From positions 1 through 51,750 of the forward strand of contig CAJOLH010000024.1 in NCBI GenBank assembly GCA_905235375.1: 51,750 bases of DNA. Direction: 5' to 3'. The position numbers and the translations under genes are program-made. The notes under the pieces were generated by a model. That model saw nothing but the letters and a program-made list of their open reading frames with translations, had not been told where the DNA came from and ran no database searches. Position 1 is the stretch's first letter; each line of letters opens with the position of its first letter. Origin of the DNA: an uncultured Bacteroidales bacterium (GTDB lineage: Bacteria; Bacteroidota; Bacteroidia; Bacteroidales; UBA3663). Shown here one piece after another: positions 24,286 through 32,780 of the stretch.

Positions 24286-26976
24286 TTAGAACTCCTGACC
24301 GATGACGAAGTGGAAGTTCGAACCCGAATCGTTCGAAGAGCCGAAGGTCTTGTCGAAACCGTAGCCCCAGTCGATACCCAGCATACCGATCATCGGGAGG
24401 AAGATGCGGACACCTGCACCCATCGAACGCTTCAGGGCGAACGGATTGAAGTATTTGATGTCCGTCCAGGCATTACCTGCTTCGGCAAATATCAGTCCAT
24501 AGATAGTCGATGACGATTCGAGCATGAATGGATAGCGAAGCTCGGCGACAAGGCGTGCGTAGCAGGTCGCTACGTCATTGGTGTAGCTGTAGTTCGAGGT
24601 GAGCGAACCGTTCTCGTAGCCACGCAGTGGGATGTATTCGGTAATGTAGCTCGACGAGTAGTACGAGTTGCCGTCACCGCCCATGTAGTAGCTGTTGAAA
24701 GGCGACAGCTTGTTGGGATTATAGTGGCCCAGGAAGCCGAAGTCCGAACGGGTGTGGAACACGAGCGTGCGGGTATTGCCGACGATGGGGGTGAAGGTCT
24801 TGGTCGAGAACTTGATCTTCCAGAACTCCAGCCAACGCATCTTGTCCTGCGAATACTTCTCCTGTTCGGCAAGTTTGTCCTTGTCCTCGAAGAGGGAGTA
24901 AGGGGGAGCCATCTCGGCATCGAGGGTGAAGGTCGAACCGCGACGTGTGTAGTACGGGTTGTCGATGGAGTTGCGCGAAAGGATGGCTTCAATGGAGAGG
25001 CTGTTCGATGTGCCGTTCGAAACGGGGAAGTACTGCCAGTCCTTGAGGATATAGACGTGGTAATTGAGCAATGATTGCAGCTGGAAGTAGTCGTCAGGCC
25101 AGCTCAGACGCTTGCCAAAGCCCAGCGATGCACCAATCATCTGGATCGACTTGTCGGGGTCGATGGCATATTCGTACGAGGCTGTGTTGCCGTAGCCGCC
25201 ATAACCATATCCGTAGCCGCCATAACCATATCCGTAGCCGCCGTAATAGCCGTTGTAGTAATTGTTGTAGTACGTATTGCTGTAGTAGCGCGAGTTGATG
25301 TCCGACTGGCGGGAATAATACACCGAGAGGTTGAGCGAATTGGGTCGCTTGCCTCCAAACCAGGGATTCATGTACGACAAAGAGTACGACTGGTAATATT
25401 GCGCATTGGTCTGCACAGATAGGGTAAACGTCTCGCCTTCGCCCGAAGGATAGATGCCGTGGTAACGCGACGGATGGAACAGATCCTTCATCGAGATGTT
25501 GGTCAGTTTGAGTGAGACGCGGCCGATGAGGCCTGTCGAACCCCAGCCAAGCGAAAACTCCACTTGGTCGTTGGCCTTTGACTCCAGGTCGTAGATGATA
25601 TCGACGGTGCCGTCCTCGGTATTGGGTACGGGGCGCGGGTTCATCTTCTCAGGGTCGAAGTGTCCGGTCTGTGCCAGTTCGCGTGCCGAACGGATGAGGT
25701 CGGTCTTCGAGAAAAGCTCACCTGGGCGGGTGCGAAGCTCACGGCGGATTACGTGTTCATAGAGGCGGTCGTTGCCGTTGATCACCACCTTGTTGATGCG
25801 AGCCGGAGGACCTTCCACCACGCGGAACTCCAGATCTACCGAGTCGCCCTCGATGTTCACCTCGATGGGATCCATGCGGAAGAAGAGGTAACCCTGGTCC
25901 ATATAAAGGGTGCCGATGCCGTCCTCGTCCTCGTCAATGCGTTTCTTGATTTTCCTCTGGTTATAGACATCGCCTCGTTCGAGCTGCAGGAAAGCGAGCA
26001 GACGCTCTTCCGACTCGATGGTGTTGCCGACGATCGACATGTGGCGGATATAGTACTTCTGTCCCTCCTCGACGTTGATGGTGAGGTTGATGTGCTTGCC
26101 GTCGTAGCGTTCCTGCTTGTCGCTCAAAATGCGTGCATCACGATAGCCCAACTCGTGGAACTTGTCGAGGAGCTTCTGTTTGTCCTCCTTGTAGGTCTCT
26201 GGCACAAACTTCTTGGCACGAAAGGCGTTGTACCACTTGTTTACGGCATTCGTCTTCTTCAGCGCTGCATTGGCCTTGCGGTAGGTCATGTAGTTCTTCT
26301 TGAGCGGCAGCAGCTTCTTGTGACCGATGCTGTCCCATGTGTCGAGACCGTTGATGACGAGGTTCTTGATCTTCACCTTCTCGTGCTTATCTACGTAGAT
26401 GGTGAGGTTCACCATGTTCTGTAGTGTGGAGTCGTCCTGCTGATAAATCTCGACATCGGCATTCTGATAACCCTTGCCATCGTAGTAGCGCTTGATGATG
26501 GTCTTGGCGCGGTCGATGATGTTGGGCGTCACCTGGCTGCCCTTGGCCACACCTATCTGCGCGTCGAGGTCCTCGCGTTCCGACTTCTTGACACCGTCGT
26601 ATTCGATGTTGGCGATGCGCGGACGGGGAGTCAAGGCGATCTTGAGCCAGCAGTCGTTCTCATACACCTTCTCGAGCGTAATGGTGACATCGCTGAAGAG
26701 TCCCTGTCGCCAGAAGCGTTTGATGGCGTTGGTCACTTCGTCACCCGGCACGGTGATGGTCTGTCCGATAGAGAGGCCCGAAAAACCAATGAGGACATAA
26801 TCCTCGTAATTGTCGGCACCGGTGACCTCGATGCCGCGTATGGTGTATTTCTTACCGGTCTGTGCGGTCTGGTTGACCGTAGGGTGGTAAATGGTGTCGT
26901 TAGGGAGCTCTTGTGCCAAGGTGATGCCCGCAAGCGACATCACGAGGAGGAGCAGTATCGTAACTTTACGTATCAT
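24286..26976 (-). CDS. bamA: Outer-membrane protein assembly factor BamA
   Basis: An 896-aa Omp85 protein that folds and inserts beta-barrel proteins into the outer membrane. Signal peptide MIRKVTILLLLVMSLAGITLAQ; residues about 45-465 contain the POTRA domains (e.g. GIEVTGADNYEDYVLIGFSG, KIKNLVINGLDTWD, RINKVVINGNDRLYEHVIRR). The barrel covers about 480-896, with LRGYENGS near the conserved RGY loop and a terminal strand ending in Phe (HFVIGQEF). An unusual Tyr/Gly/Asn-rich insertion (about 565-603) falls within an extracellular-loop position. The gene precedes the ompH genes in the transcript, matching the functional pairing of Skp and BamA. Confidence 0.95.
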   Translation of the reverse strand: MIRKVTILLLLVMSLAGITLAQELPNDTIYHPTVNQTAQTGKKYTIRGIEVTGADNYEDYVLIGFSGLSIGQTITVPGDEVTNAIKRFWRQGLFSDVTITLEKVYENDCWLKIALTPRPRIANIEYDGVKKSEREDLDAQIGVAKGSQVTPNIIDRAKTIIKRYYDGKGYQNADVEIYQQDDSTLQNMVNLTIYVDKHEKVKIKNLVINGLDTWDSIGHKKLLPLKKNYMTYRKANAALKKTNAVNKWYNAFRAKKFVPETYKEDKQKLLDKFHELGYRDARILSDKQERYDGKHINLTINVEEGQKYYIRHMSIVGNTIESEERLLAFLQLERGDVYNQRKIKKRIDEDEDGIGTLYMDQGYLFFRMDPIEVNIEGDSVDLEFRVVEGPPARINKVVINGNDRLYEHVIRRELRTRPGELFSKTDLIRSARELAQTGHFDPEKMNPRPVPNTEDGTVDIIYDLESKANDQVEFSLGWGSTGLIGRVSLKLTNISMKDLFHPSRYHGIYPSGEGETFTLSVQTNAQYYQSYSLSYMNPWFGGKRPNSLNLSVYYSRQSDINSRYYSNTYYNNYYNGYYGGYGYGYGGYGYGYGGYGNTASYEYAIDPDKSIQMIGASLGFGKRLSWPDDYFQLQSLLNYHVYILKDWQYFPVSNGTSNSLSIEAILSRNSIDNPYYTRRGSTFTLDAEMAPPYSLFEDKDKLAEQEKYSQDKMRWLEFWKIKFSTKTFTPIVGNTRTLVFHTRSDFGFLGHYNPNKLSPFNSYYMGGDGNSYYSSSYITEYIPLRGYENGSLTSNYSYTNDVATCYARLVAELRYPFMLESSSTIYGLIFAEAGNAWTDIKYFNPFALKRSMGAGVRIFLPMIGMLGIDWGYGFDKTFGSSNDSGSNFHFVIGQEF

Positions 26977-27002
26977 TAATTTAATAATGTGTAATTACAG
27001 GG

Positions 27003-27761
27003 TTATTTGGTGCTGGCTTCCGCCTGCACTTGGGCGCTTGTCTTGCCGAAACGCCGTTCGCGTGACTGGTAATCGACGATGGCATCGTAGAACTGCTCGT
27101 GGTGGAAGTCGGGCCAAAGGACAGGGGTGAAGTAAAGCTCTGCGTAGGAAATCTGCCAAAGCATGAAGTTCGAGATGCGTTCCTCGCCGCCTGTGCGAAT
27201 CAGCAGGTCGGGGTCGGGATACCATGCGGTGGTCAGGTTGCGGCTGATCGTCTCCTGGTCGATCTCTTCGGGTTTGAGGCTGCCCTCGACACACTGGCGG
27301 GCCAGACGTTGCATCGTGTCGGCAAGCTCCCAGCGTGCGCTGTAGCTCAGGGCGATGATGAGGGTGATGTCTTCGCAGTCCTTGGTCTGGTCAATTGACC
27401 AGTGGAGCTTGTCCATGGCAAACTTGGGCACACGGCTGAAGTCGCCTATCATGCCAAGGCGCACGCCCTTGCGTATCATGTCGGGTGTCTCCAGCTCGAC
27501 AGCGTAGGCGATGAGGTTCATCAGCGTGTCAACCTCCTTTTGCGGGCGGTTCCAGTTCTCGGTCGAAAAGGCATAGACGGTCAGGTATTTCACGCCTGCC
27601 CACTTGGCTGCCTCGATGGTGTCGTGCAGCGAATCAATGCCGGCTTTGTGGCCTTCCGAACGATCCATACCCCGCTGTTTGGCCCAGCGTCCGTTGCCAT
27701 CCATGATGATGGCCACCGACTTCGGCGAGCGGGTTTTGTCGATTTGTTCAAGTGTTGCCAT
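27003..27761 (-). CDS. uppS: Isoprenyl transferase (undecaprenyl diphosphate synthase)
   Basis: A 252-aa cis-prenyltransferase making the C55 lipid carrier for peptidoglycan and surface glycans from farnesyl and isopentenyl diphosphates. Signatures: MDGNGRWAKQRG (D21 binds magnesium), TVYAFSTENWNRP, and the C-terminal DLLIRTGGEERISNFMLWQ. Length is normal. It is located 26 bp upstream of bamA in the transcript and 24 bp after the DUF6089 gene, an arrangement common in Bacteroidetes. Confidence 0.96.
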   Translation of the reverse strand: MATLEQIDKTRSPKSVAIIMDGNGRWAKQRGMDRSEGHKAGIDSLHDTIEAAKWAGVKYLTVYAFSTENWNRPQKEVDTLMNLIAYAVELETPDMIRKGVRLGMIGDFSRVPKFAMDKLHWSIDQTKDCEDITLIIALSYSARWELADTMQRLARQCVEGSLKPEEIDQETISRNLTTAWYPDPDLLIRTGGEERISNFMLWQISYAELYFTPVLWPDFHHEQFYDAIVDYQSRERRFGKTSAQVQAEASTK

Positions 27762-27785
27762 ATAGAGTTGGTGTTTTATCTTTTG

Positions 27786-28472
27786 TCATTTCCTCATCTG
27801 GTTCTTCTGGTTATGACATTCGACGCAGCGTTCCTTGAAGTCGAATGTCACGCTCAGCTGGATCGATGCCATCCAGTCGTTGTCGATGAGCGAGCTTGTG
27901 GCGATGCCCTCGGGGTCAACCCTGCCATCGAGCTTGTCGCTGAAAGTCTTGGTGAAGAGGAAGGTCACCTGACTGTTCCAGCGCTTGGCCATCTTGAACT
28001 TGTAGCCAGCGCCGAAGGGAATGCCCAGAGCAAACGACGAACCGTCGTCATCGCCGTCAACCAGCCCGAACGAGATGCCGGCGGTGAGGAAAGGCGTGTA
28101 GCGTTTCTTTTCGCGATAGTCTTCGCCCAGACCGTAGTTCCAGAAGTGTATCTCGGGGCGAATCTGCAGCTGCCAGTAGCGTCGGCTGAAATCGTAGTCG
28201 CCACCAGGGAAGGCCGCGTCGAAGTCACGTGTATCTCCCTTGAGCCCCGAACTCTGAAGTTCTGCTGCCAAAGCCCAGCGCAGATTGAGGTTGTAGCGAT
28301 AGATGAGGCTGTACGAGAGGGCTGGACTATAGACTGCCTTTGATGCATTTACGTCGCCGTAGCCCCAGCTGGCACCTATACCGCCACCGATTTCGTAGAG
28401 GTATTCCTTCTCCTGTGCCACAACGGTGGTCAGCTGGATGGCAAGGAGCCAGGTCATCAGCCATTTCTTCAT
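27786..28472 (-). CDS. DUF6089-family outer-membrane barrel protein
   Basis: A 228-aa exported protein with signal peptide MKKWLMTWLLAIQLTTVVAQ. Repeated amphipathic strands follow (YEIGGGIGASWGYGDVN, LSYSLIYRYNLNLRWALAAE, YTPFLTAGISFGLVDGDDD), consistent with an eight-stranded barrel. The tail FDFKERCVECHNQKNQMRK contains a CxxCH motif, which normally marks covalent haem c attachment, but one motif at the very end of a barrel is more likely coincidental. DUF6089 genes commonly adjoin uppS-bamA in this phylum. Function unknown. Confidence 0.8.
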   Translation of the reverse strand: MKKWLMTWLLAIQLTTVVAQEKEYLYEIGGGIGASWGYGDVNASKAVYSPALSYSLIYRYNLNLRWALAAELQSSGLKGDTRDFDAAFPGGDYDFSRRYWQLQIRPEIHFWNYGLGEDYREKKRYTPFLTAGISFGLVDGDDDGSSFALGIPFGAGYKFKMAKRWNSQVTFLFTKTFSDKLDGRVDPEGIATSSLIDNDWMASIQLSVTFDFKERCVECHNQKNQMRK

Positions 28473-28476
28473 GCTC

Positions 28477-30015
28477 TCAACGTCGCTTGTCGAATGTGAG
28501 AGAGTTCAGACATCCTCCCCACACCGAGGTTTTGAACGTGCCGTCGGCGCGGCATCCACCGAAGAAGTACATCTTGTAGGACTGGGGATCGTAGAAAGCC
28601 GAATTGCAAGCCACTTCCCCAATCGGTGTGTTGTCGGCATACTGGGTATAGTAGCGGCTCAGACGATGCCAGCTCACACCACTGTCCTCCGAATAGTAGA
28701 GCGTGGTGTAGTACTTGCCGTAAAGCCTATGGGTAGGCACATTGCCCGTGGCGGTAAAGCCTGGATGCAGCAGCCAGAACGTCTTCGGCTTGTCACTGTC
28801 GATGGTGTATTCGAGTACCGAGGCTCCCGACATGCCGGGCATCTCTTCCTGTGCGAACTCCACCCAGTTGGGGCCATGCACATCGTCATTCCAGCCGTCG
28901 CACGACCATGTGCTCGATACGAATTGTCCTTCTGCCGTCAGTCCACCAGTGATGTAAAGGCGTGAGGTGAGGTTGCCGTAGTCGCTGCGTGCCTCAGTCC
29001 AGATGGGACGGGTGAAGCCTGCCACGGGGAAGTTGCTGGGTATCTGTTGGGCCACATTCCAGTTGGTGGCATCGGCCGAAACTGCAAAGCGATAGGCACC
29101 ATCTGCCTTCACGATGACATTCAGCGAATCCTGGTTCCACCGTCCATAGACGTCCTTTGTCTTGTATTGGTTGCCCAAAATGGCTACAAACGTATGTTCT
29201 CCGCTGGACACCTCCCAGTGGAACCCGTCGGCCGAGGTCATCAGCCTGCCGTGGGTCTTGCCGATGGCATAGAGTCGGTCATGCCAGTTGTAGAGTGTAG
29301 CGAGGTCCAGCAGTTCGCCCTCGGCCACGCTGACGTCAGCCATCGGTTGCCATTCCGTGGGGCTGTTTTCGCTGAGCTGTGAGGTGCTCACCTTGTAGCT
29401 CTTGCCATTCTCCTCCACAAACCAGTAGAGTGTCTGTCCGAGGGTGTCGGTGCGCTGGTCGGTGATGTTCATGTCGGCCCACAGTTCATCGGTATAGTCA
29501 TGCCAGACGATGGTGTCGCCCTCGACTTTGTGGACATTGACCTTGATGTGGTAGGTCTTGCGGTTGCCGCCGCGAGCCACGATGGTGAGGAGCACATTGG
29601 GGTAGGAGGCAAAATAGAAGGCCGAGTCGGCCGAGAACTGCGCATATTGGCCAAGCTCACCGTCCAGCCCGTAGAGCCTCAGGTAGGCACTGTCGGGCGT
29701 AGAGAAGCTTGCAGAGATTTTCACCGAGTCGGCGATGGTACCGCGAGGCAGGGAGTCGGGGTTGAAGATGATGCCATCGTTGGGATAGAGTGCATGAATC
29801 GAGTCGTCGCTCAAACCGAAGTTGTCGATGGTGAACGAATATCCCGAAAGGCTGGAACAGACATTCGAGTTGTCAACGAGCGAAAACGATGTTACGATGC
29901 AGTTGTAGTAGTCGGTCACCACAATCTCCGAGTCGTTTGAATCCAAGCAGGAGCAGAGGCCGACAGCGACCATTGCCCAGCAGATCAGACCGGATATATG
30001 TCGAAAAAGTTTCAT
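28477..30015 (-). CDS. DUF6242-family lipoprotein
   Basis: A 512-aa lipoprotein with signal MKLFRHISGLICWAMVAVGL and a lipobox ending CSC, so anchored in the outer or inner membrane. Residues about 25-135 form Ig-like sheet segments; about 140-500 contain repeats of the W(E/H)-V-S-S-G and DNRTPI style that suggest a propeller built of sialidase-like or Kelch-like blades (e.g. DGFHWEVSSGEHTFVAIL, SEDSGVSWHRLSRYY). The family is typical of Bacteroidales and uncharacterised. It is the first gene of the minus-strand envelope cluster; its stop is 4 bp from the DUF6089 start. Confidence 0.75.
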   Translation of the reverse strand: MKLFRHISGLICWAMVAVGLCSCLDSNDSEIVVTDYYNCIVTSFSLVDNSNVCSSLSGYSFTIDNFGLSDDSIHALYPNDGIIFNPDSLPRGTIADSVKISASFSTPDSAYLRLYGLDGELGQYAQFSADSAFYFASYPNVLLTIVARGGNRKTYHIKVNVHKVEGDTIVWHDYTDELWADMNITDQRTDTLGQTLYWFVEENGKSYKVSTSQLSENSPTEWQPMADVSVAEGELLDLATLYNWHDRLYAIGKTHGRLMTSADGFHWEVSSGEHTFVAILGNQYKTKDVYGRWNQDSLNVIVKADGAYRFAVSADATNWNVAQQIPSNFPVAGFTRPIWTEARSDYGNLTSRLYITGGLTAEGQFVSSTWSCDGWNDDVHGPNWVEFAQEEMPGMSGASVLEYTIDSDKPKTFWLLHPGFTATGNVPTHRLYGKYYTTLYYSEDSGVSWHRLSRYYTQYADNTPIGEVACNSAFYDPQSYKMYFFGGCRADGTFKTSVWGGCLNSLTFDKRR

Positions 30016-30043
30016 ATCTCTTTTTAATACCAAAAATCGTGCG

Positions 30044-30071
30044 CAAATTTAGTGATTTTTCTTCAAAGATA
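30044..30071 (-). promoter_or_regulatory. Promoter region for the DUF6242-uppS-bamA-ompH cluster
   Basis: Minus-strand TAAATTTG (30051-30044) and TATCTTTG (30071-30064) are two candidate -7 boxes. A TTG box at the expected distance is not clear for either, so the exact start is uncertain. Confidence 0.4.
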
Positions 30072-30178
30072 GCTCTTTTTGGGCGTTTAATTATATTATT
30101 TTAGGGAATTTCGTGTGAAAATGCAATTTTTTTAGAAATTATGACACCTTTTTATGCCAATCTTTCACAAAAATTCCC

Positions 30179-30186
30179 TAACTTTG
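30179..30186 (+). promoter_or_regulatory. Possible -7 box of prmC, leaderless
   Basis: TAACTTTG lies only 5 bp before the prmC ATG at 30191, so a transcript from here would have almost no leader. No good TTG box is seen upstream. Confidence 0.35.
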
Positions 30187-30190
30187 CACC

Positions 30191-31147
30191 ATGCTTGATA
30201 CATTAAAAAAGATACGCGCGCGACTGTCGCAGGTGGTCGATTCGCAGGGTTTGTCGCTTTACGACGAGCGTGAGGTGCGCGCGCTTGCCGACCTGCTGCT
30301 TGAGGAAATCTGCGGTGTCAGTCGCACTGATCGGCTCCTGCATCCCGATCACATTCTCTCCACCGTTCAGCGTGAACGGCTCATGACTGTCGTCGCCCGT
30401 ATGGAACAGGGTATTCCCGTCCAGCAGGCATTGGGATATGCTTGGTTCTATGGTGCGCGCTTCGAGGTGAGTCCCGATGTGCTCATTCCTCGGCCCGAAA
30501 CTGCCGAACTTGTCGATTGGATAGCTTCCGATCTACGTTCGCATCCGGCTTCCACATCCAGCACGTCCCCTTCTGTCTCGATGCCTCTCACCATTTGCGA
30601 CATCGGCACCGGATCGGGTTGCATCGCCATCAGTCTTGCGCGTAACTTCGGGGATGCAAAGATCCTCGCTCTCGACGTGTCGGCACCGGCATTGAACATC
30701 GCTCGCCGCAATGCTTGTCAACAAAATGTTGATAACATTCAATTTGCTCAAATTGACGTGCTTGGATATGTTGATAACTTTGAATCCACTTCGGTAATGA
30801 CCTCTGAAAACAATACTTTTCCACAGGGTTATCAACATTTCGATGTCATTGTCAGCAATCCGCCTTATGTCTGTCGGAACGAGGCTGCCCAGATGTCCGA
30901 GATCGTTTTGAAACATGAGCCGGAAGTGGCCCTATTCGTGCCCGATGATGATCCGCTCATCTTCTATCGCGCCATTGCCCGTTTGGGACAAAGACACCTG
31001 AAAAAGGGCGGTGAACTCTATTTCGAGATCAATGCTGCTTACGGACAAGCCACGTGCGAACTGCTTCGACAGATGGACTATCGTGAGGTCGAGCTGCGTT
31101 GCGACGTCACAGGCCGCGACCGTATGGTGAAAGGAAGGATCTGCTAA
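30191..31147 (+). CDS. prmC: Release factor glutamine methyltransferase PrmC
   Basis: A 318-aa SAM-dependent methyltransferase acting on the GGQ glutamine of peptide chain release factors. The N-terminal helical domain (1-80) is typical. Then come YGARFEVSPDVLIPRPETAEL, the SAM-binding DIGTGSGCIAISLARN and the catalytic NPPY (about 223-226). Between the acidic IDVLG and FDVIVSNPPY lies an extra stretch of about 20 residues (roughly 195-217). The DNA coding for that stretch is AT-rich and carries repeated TTATCAACA boxes. Length is slightly above the family average for this reason. A decamer-arm element separates it from recX. Confidence 0.94.
   Translation: MLDTLKKIRARLSQVVDSQGLSLYDEREVRALADLLLEEICGVSRTDRLLHPDHILSTVQRERLMTVVARMEQGIPVQQALGYAWFYGARFEVSPDVLIPRPETAELVDWIASDLRSHPASTSSTSPSVSMPLTICDIGTGSGCIAISLARNFGDAKILALDVSAPALNIARRNACQQNVDNIQFAQIDVLGYVDNFESTSVMTSENNTFPQGYQHFDVIVSNPPYVCRNEAAQMSEIVLKHEPEVALFVPDDDPLIFYRAIARLGQRHLKKGGELYFEINAAYGQATCELLRQMDYREVELRCDVTGRDRMVKGRIC
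30727..30837. repeat. Cluster of DnaA-box-like 9-mers inside prmC
   Basis: TGTTGATAA at 30727-30735 and 30769-30777, its complement TTATCAACA at 30829-30837, and TTTTCCACA at 30817-30825. The first three differ by one base from the DnaA box TTATCCACA. They lie within the extra coding segment of prmC. Confidence 0.6.
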
Positions 31148-31166
31148 CTTCCTTTAATAAGTAACT

Positions 31167-31190
31167 CAAGTTGAGCATTTGCTCAACTTG
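31167..31190. repeat. Palindromic hairpin left of decamer element 3
   Basis: CAAGTTGAGCA and TGCTCAACTTG, perfect 11-bp arms with a TT loop. It follows the prmC stop by about 20 bp. Its design matches the hairpin at 31309-31338. Confidence 0.8.
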
Positions 31191-31194
31191 ATGG

Positions 31195-31310
31195 ATAATA
31201 AGGGATATTTGGGGATATTAAGGGACGACACCTTCGCCTATAGAGATTGGGACCCAAGAAACATACGTCCTTTAAAATCCCTTAGATTCCCTTAAAATCC
31301 CTTAGAATCC
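31195..31310. repeat. Decamer-arm repeat element, copy 3
   Basis: Left arm AAGGGATATT, GGGGATATTA, AGGGACGACA. The core is CTTCGCCTATAGAGATTGGG through CAAGAAACATAC. The right arm holds TCCTTTAAAA, TCCCTTAGAT, TCCCTTAAAA and TCCCTTAGAA decamers. The core is nearly the same as copy 1. It is bracketed by two matching hairpins. Confidence 0.85.
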
Positions 31311-31338
31311 TCAAGTTTCGCATTTGCGAAACTTGAGG
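31309..31338. repeat. Palindromic hairpin right of decamer element 3
   Basis: CCTCAAGTTTCGCA and TGCGAAACTTGAGG, perfect 14-bp arms with a TT loop. Compared with 31167-31190, inner positions GA/TC are swapped to TC/GA, so pairing is kept. Confidence 0.8.
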
Positions 31339-31370
31339 AAGTAAGAATAACTATATTTGAACTATTGCTT

Positions 31371-31841
31371 ATGAAATTGACTTACGAACAAGCCCTCAAC
31401 CGAGCTGCCGCACTCTGCAGCCAGAGCGAACGCTGTTCTGGCGACATCTTCACAAAGGCGCGTTCCTGGGGGCTCACGGAGCCTGAAGCGGCTCGTTTGG
31501 TGGGCAGTCTGACGCGTGACGGATTTCTTGATGAGGCACGTTATGCGCAAGCTTTTGTGAGCGACAAGTTCCGCTTCGAGCAGTGGGGGAGGGTCAAGAT
31601 CTGCTACGCTCTTCGTGCCAAGGGCATCGATGATCGACTCATCGACGAGGCTCTCGACGCAAAGATCAATCCTGACGATTATCTTGCCACCTGTGCCGAC
31701 CTTTTGAACAAGAAGATGCGTACACTCGAACTGCCTCTATCGCCTGCCGATCGCGCCCGCCTCATTCGCTTTGCCTCCCAGCGCGGCTTCGAATCATACA
31801 TTATTTCGAAAGCCCTTCATGCCCTTTCGGATCAGTCTTAA
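31371..31841 (+). CDS. recX: Regulatory protein RecX
   Basis: A 156-aa all-helical protein that modulates RecA filaments. Three-helix RecX repeats are visible: YEQALNRAAALCSQSERCSG, then LTEPEAARLVGSLTRDGFLD with the signature DEARYAQAFVSDKFRFEQWG, then RVKICYALRAKGIDDRLIDEAL. The ATG at 31371 is preferred to an in-frame TTG at 31365. TATATTTG at 31352-31359 is a possible -7 box. recA is not in the window. Confidence 0.9.
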   Translation: MKLTYEQALNRAAALCSQSERCSGDIFTKARSWGLTEPEAARLVGSLTRDGFLDEARYAQAFVSDKFRFEQWGRVKICYALRAKGIDDRLIDEALDAKINPDDYLATCADLLNKKMRTLELPLSPADRARLIRFASQRGFESYIISKALHALSDQS

Positions 31842-31946
31842 CCCCCGCTCCGCCTGTTGCGATGCCATCGCCTCCGGGCTTTGCTCTCGCGCTCCGAAGG
31901 AAGCAACCACTTCCTAACCCATCTTATTCCTCATCCCTGTCCCCTC

Positions 31947-32631
31947 ATGCTTTCCCTGTTCCTTCCCCGTAGGTGTCCCTATTGCGACCGCATGTTGCTG
32001 CCGCAGGAGGAGGGCGTTTGTCTCCGTTGCCTTCCCCAGGGTTCATGCCGAGCTGCCTGGCAACGATGTCGAGCGCCAGCTGTTCGGCCGGTTCCCCTTC
32101 GAGCATGCCACGTCTTTCTGCTTCTATGGACAAAAGGAACCCTTTGGCAGCATCCTTCGTCAATCGAAGTTTCACGACCGGCCTTGGTTGAACGCTTGGG
32201 TCACGCGACTCTTCGTGCAGGAACTGCGGCTGGCAGCCGACGAGCGTGGAGTGGAAGGCTGGCCTTACGACATCGATGTCATCGTCCCTGTCCCAATCCA
32301 TCCGTTCCGTCTGCTGTGGCGTGGCTACAACCAGTGCGCCGGCATCGTCGAAGAGCTGAAGCGGGCGTGGCATATTCCAGTGGAGTCGCGCTGTCTCTAC
32401 AAGCAGCGACACACTCGCTCGCAGGTGGGACTGTCGGGCAGCGAACGATTTTGGAATGTGGATAAATCCTTCGCAGTGCGTCATCCCGAGCGTCTCGCTT
32501 CGCGGCATGTCCTCATTGTCGATGATGTGCTCACCACGGGTTCTACGATGGTGGCTGCTGCCGATGCCCTGCTTCAGGCGGTTCCCGATGTTCGCCTTAG
32601 TGTGCTCACCCTTGGTCTTGCAAGAGGTTAG
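31947..32631 (+). pseudogene. comF: ComF-family phosphoribosyltransferase, frameshifted
   Basis: Two frames together make a normal ComF. The first (from ATG 31947) gives the zinc finger CPYCDRMLLPQEEGVCLRC. The second (to 32631) resumes with HAELPGNDVERQLFGRFPFE, then VPVPIHPFRLLWRGYNQ and the PRPP motif VLIVDDVLTTGSTMV. The switch lies at a run of four C (32034-32037); removing one C restores CLPRVHAELPG. ComF proteins are implicated in DNA uptake or purine-type phosphoribosyl transfer. Whether this is a true mutation, a sequence error or slippage cannot be told. Strong codon use on both sides suggests the change is recent. Confidence 0.85.
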
Positions 32632-32734
32632 TCATTGCCCCCTCAAAATGTCATTTCTCTCCCGAATTCCCCTTTTTTAGGCCTATTTATATTTTTTTAG
32701 TTGTACGTACACGCGAAAAGTCAAATTTTTACGT

Positions 32735-32742
32735 TACCTTTG
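32735..32742 (+). promoter_or_regulatory. -7 box of pyrE
   Basis: TACCTTTG, 38 bp before the pyrE start. The upstream TTG box is not obvious. Confidence 0.4.
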
Positions 32743-32780
32743 CAGACCTATCGCGAAATTATCATTATTCAAACATAGAA

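Noticed and set aside
25660..26424. 254-aa plus-strand frame antisense to bamA
   Set aside because: Shadow of the bamA codon pattern; no promoter and no recognisable protein features.
27786..27850. Haem-binding CxxCH motif at the end of the DUF6089 protein
   Set aside because: A single motif at the extreme C-terminus of a barrel is not enough to propose a cytochrome.
30727..30837. Chromosomal origin of replication
   Set aside because: DnaA-like boxes lie inside prmC, differ from the consensus, and no dnaA gene or AT-rich unwinding region is adjacent.
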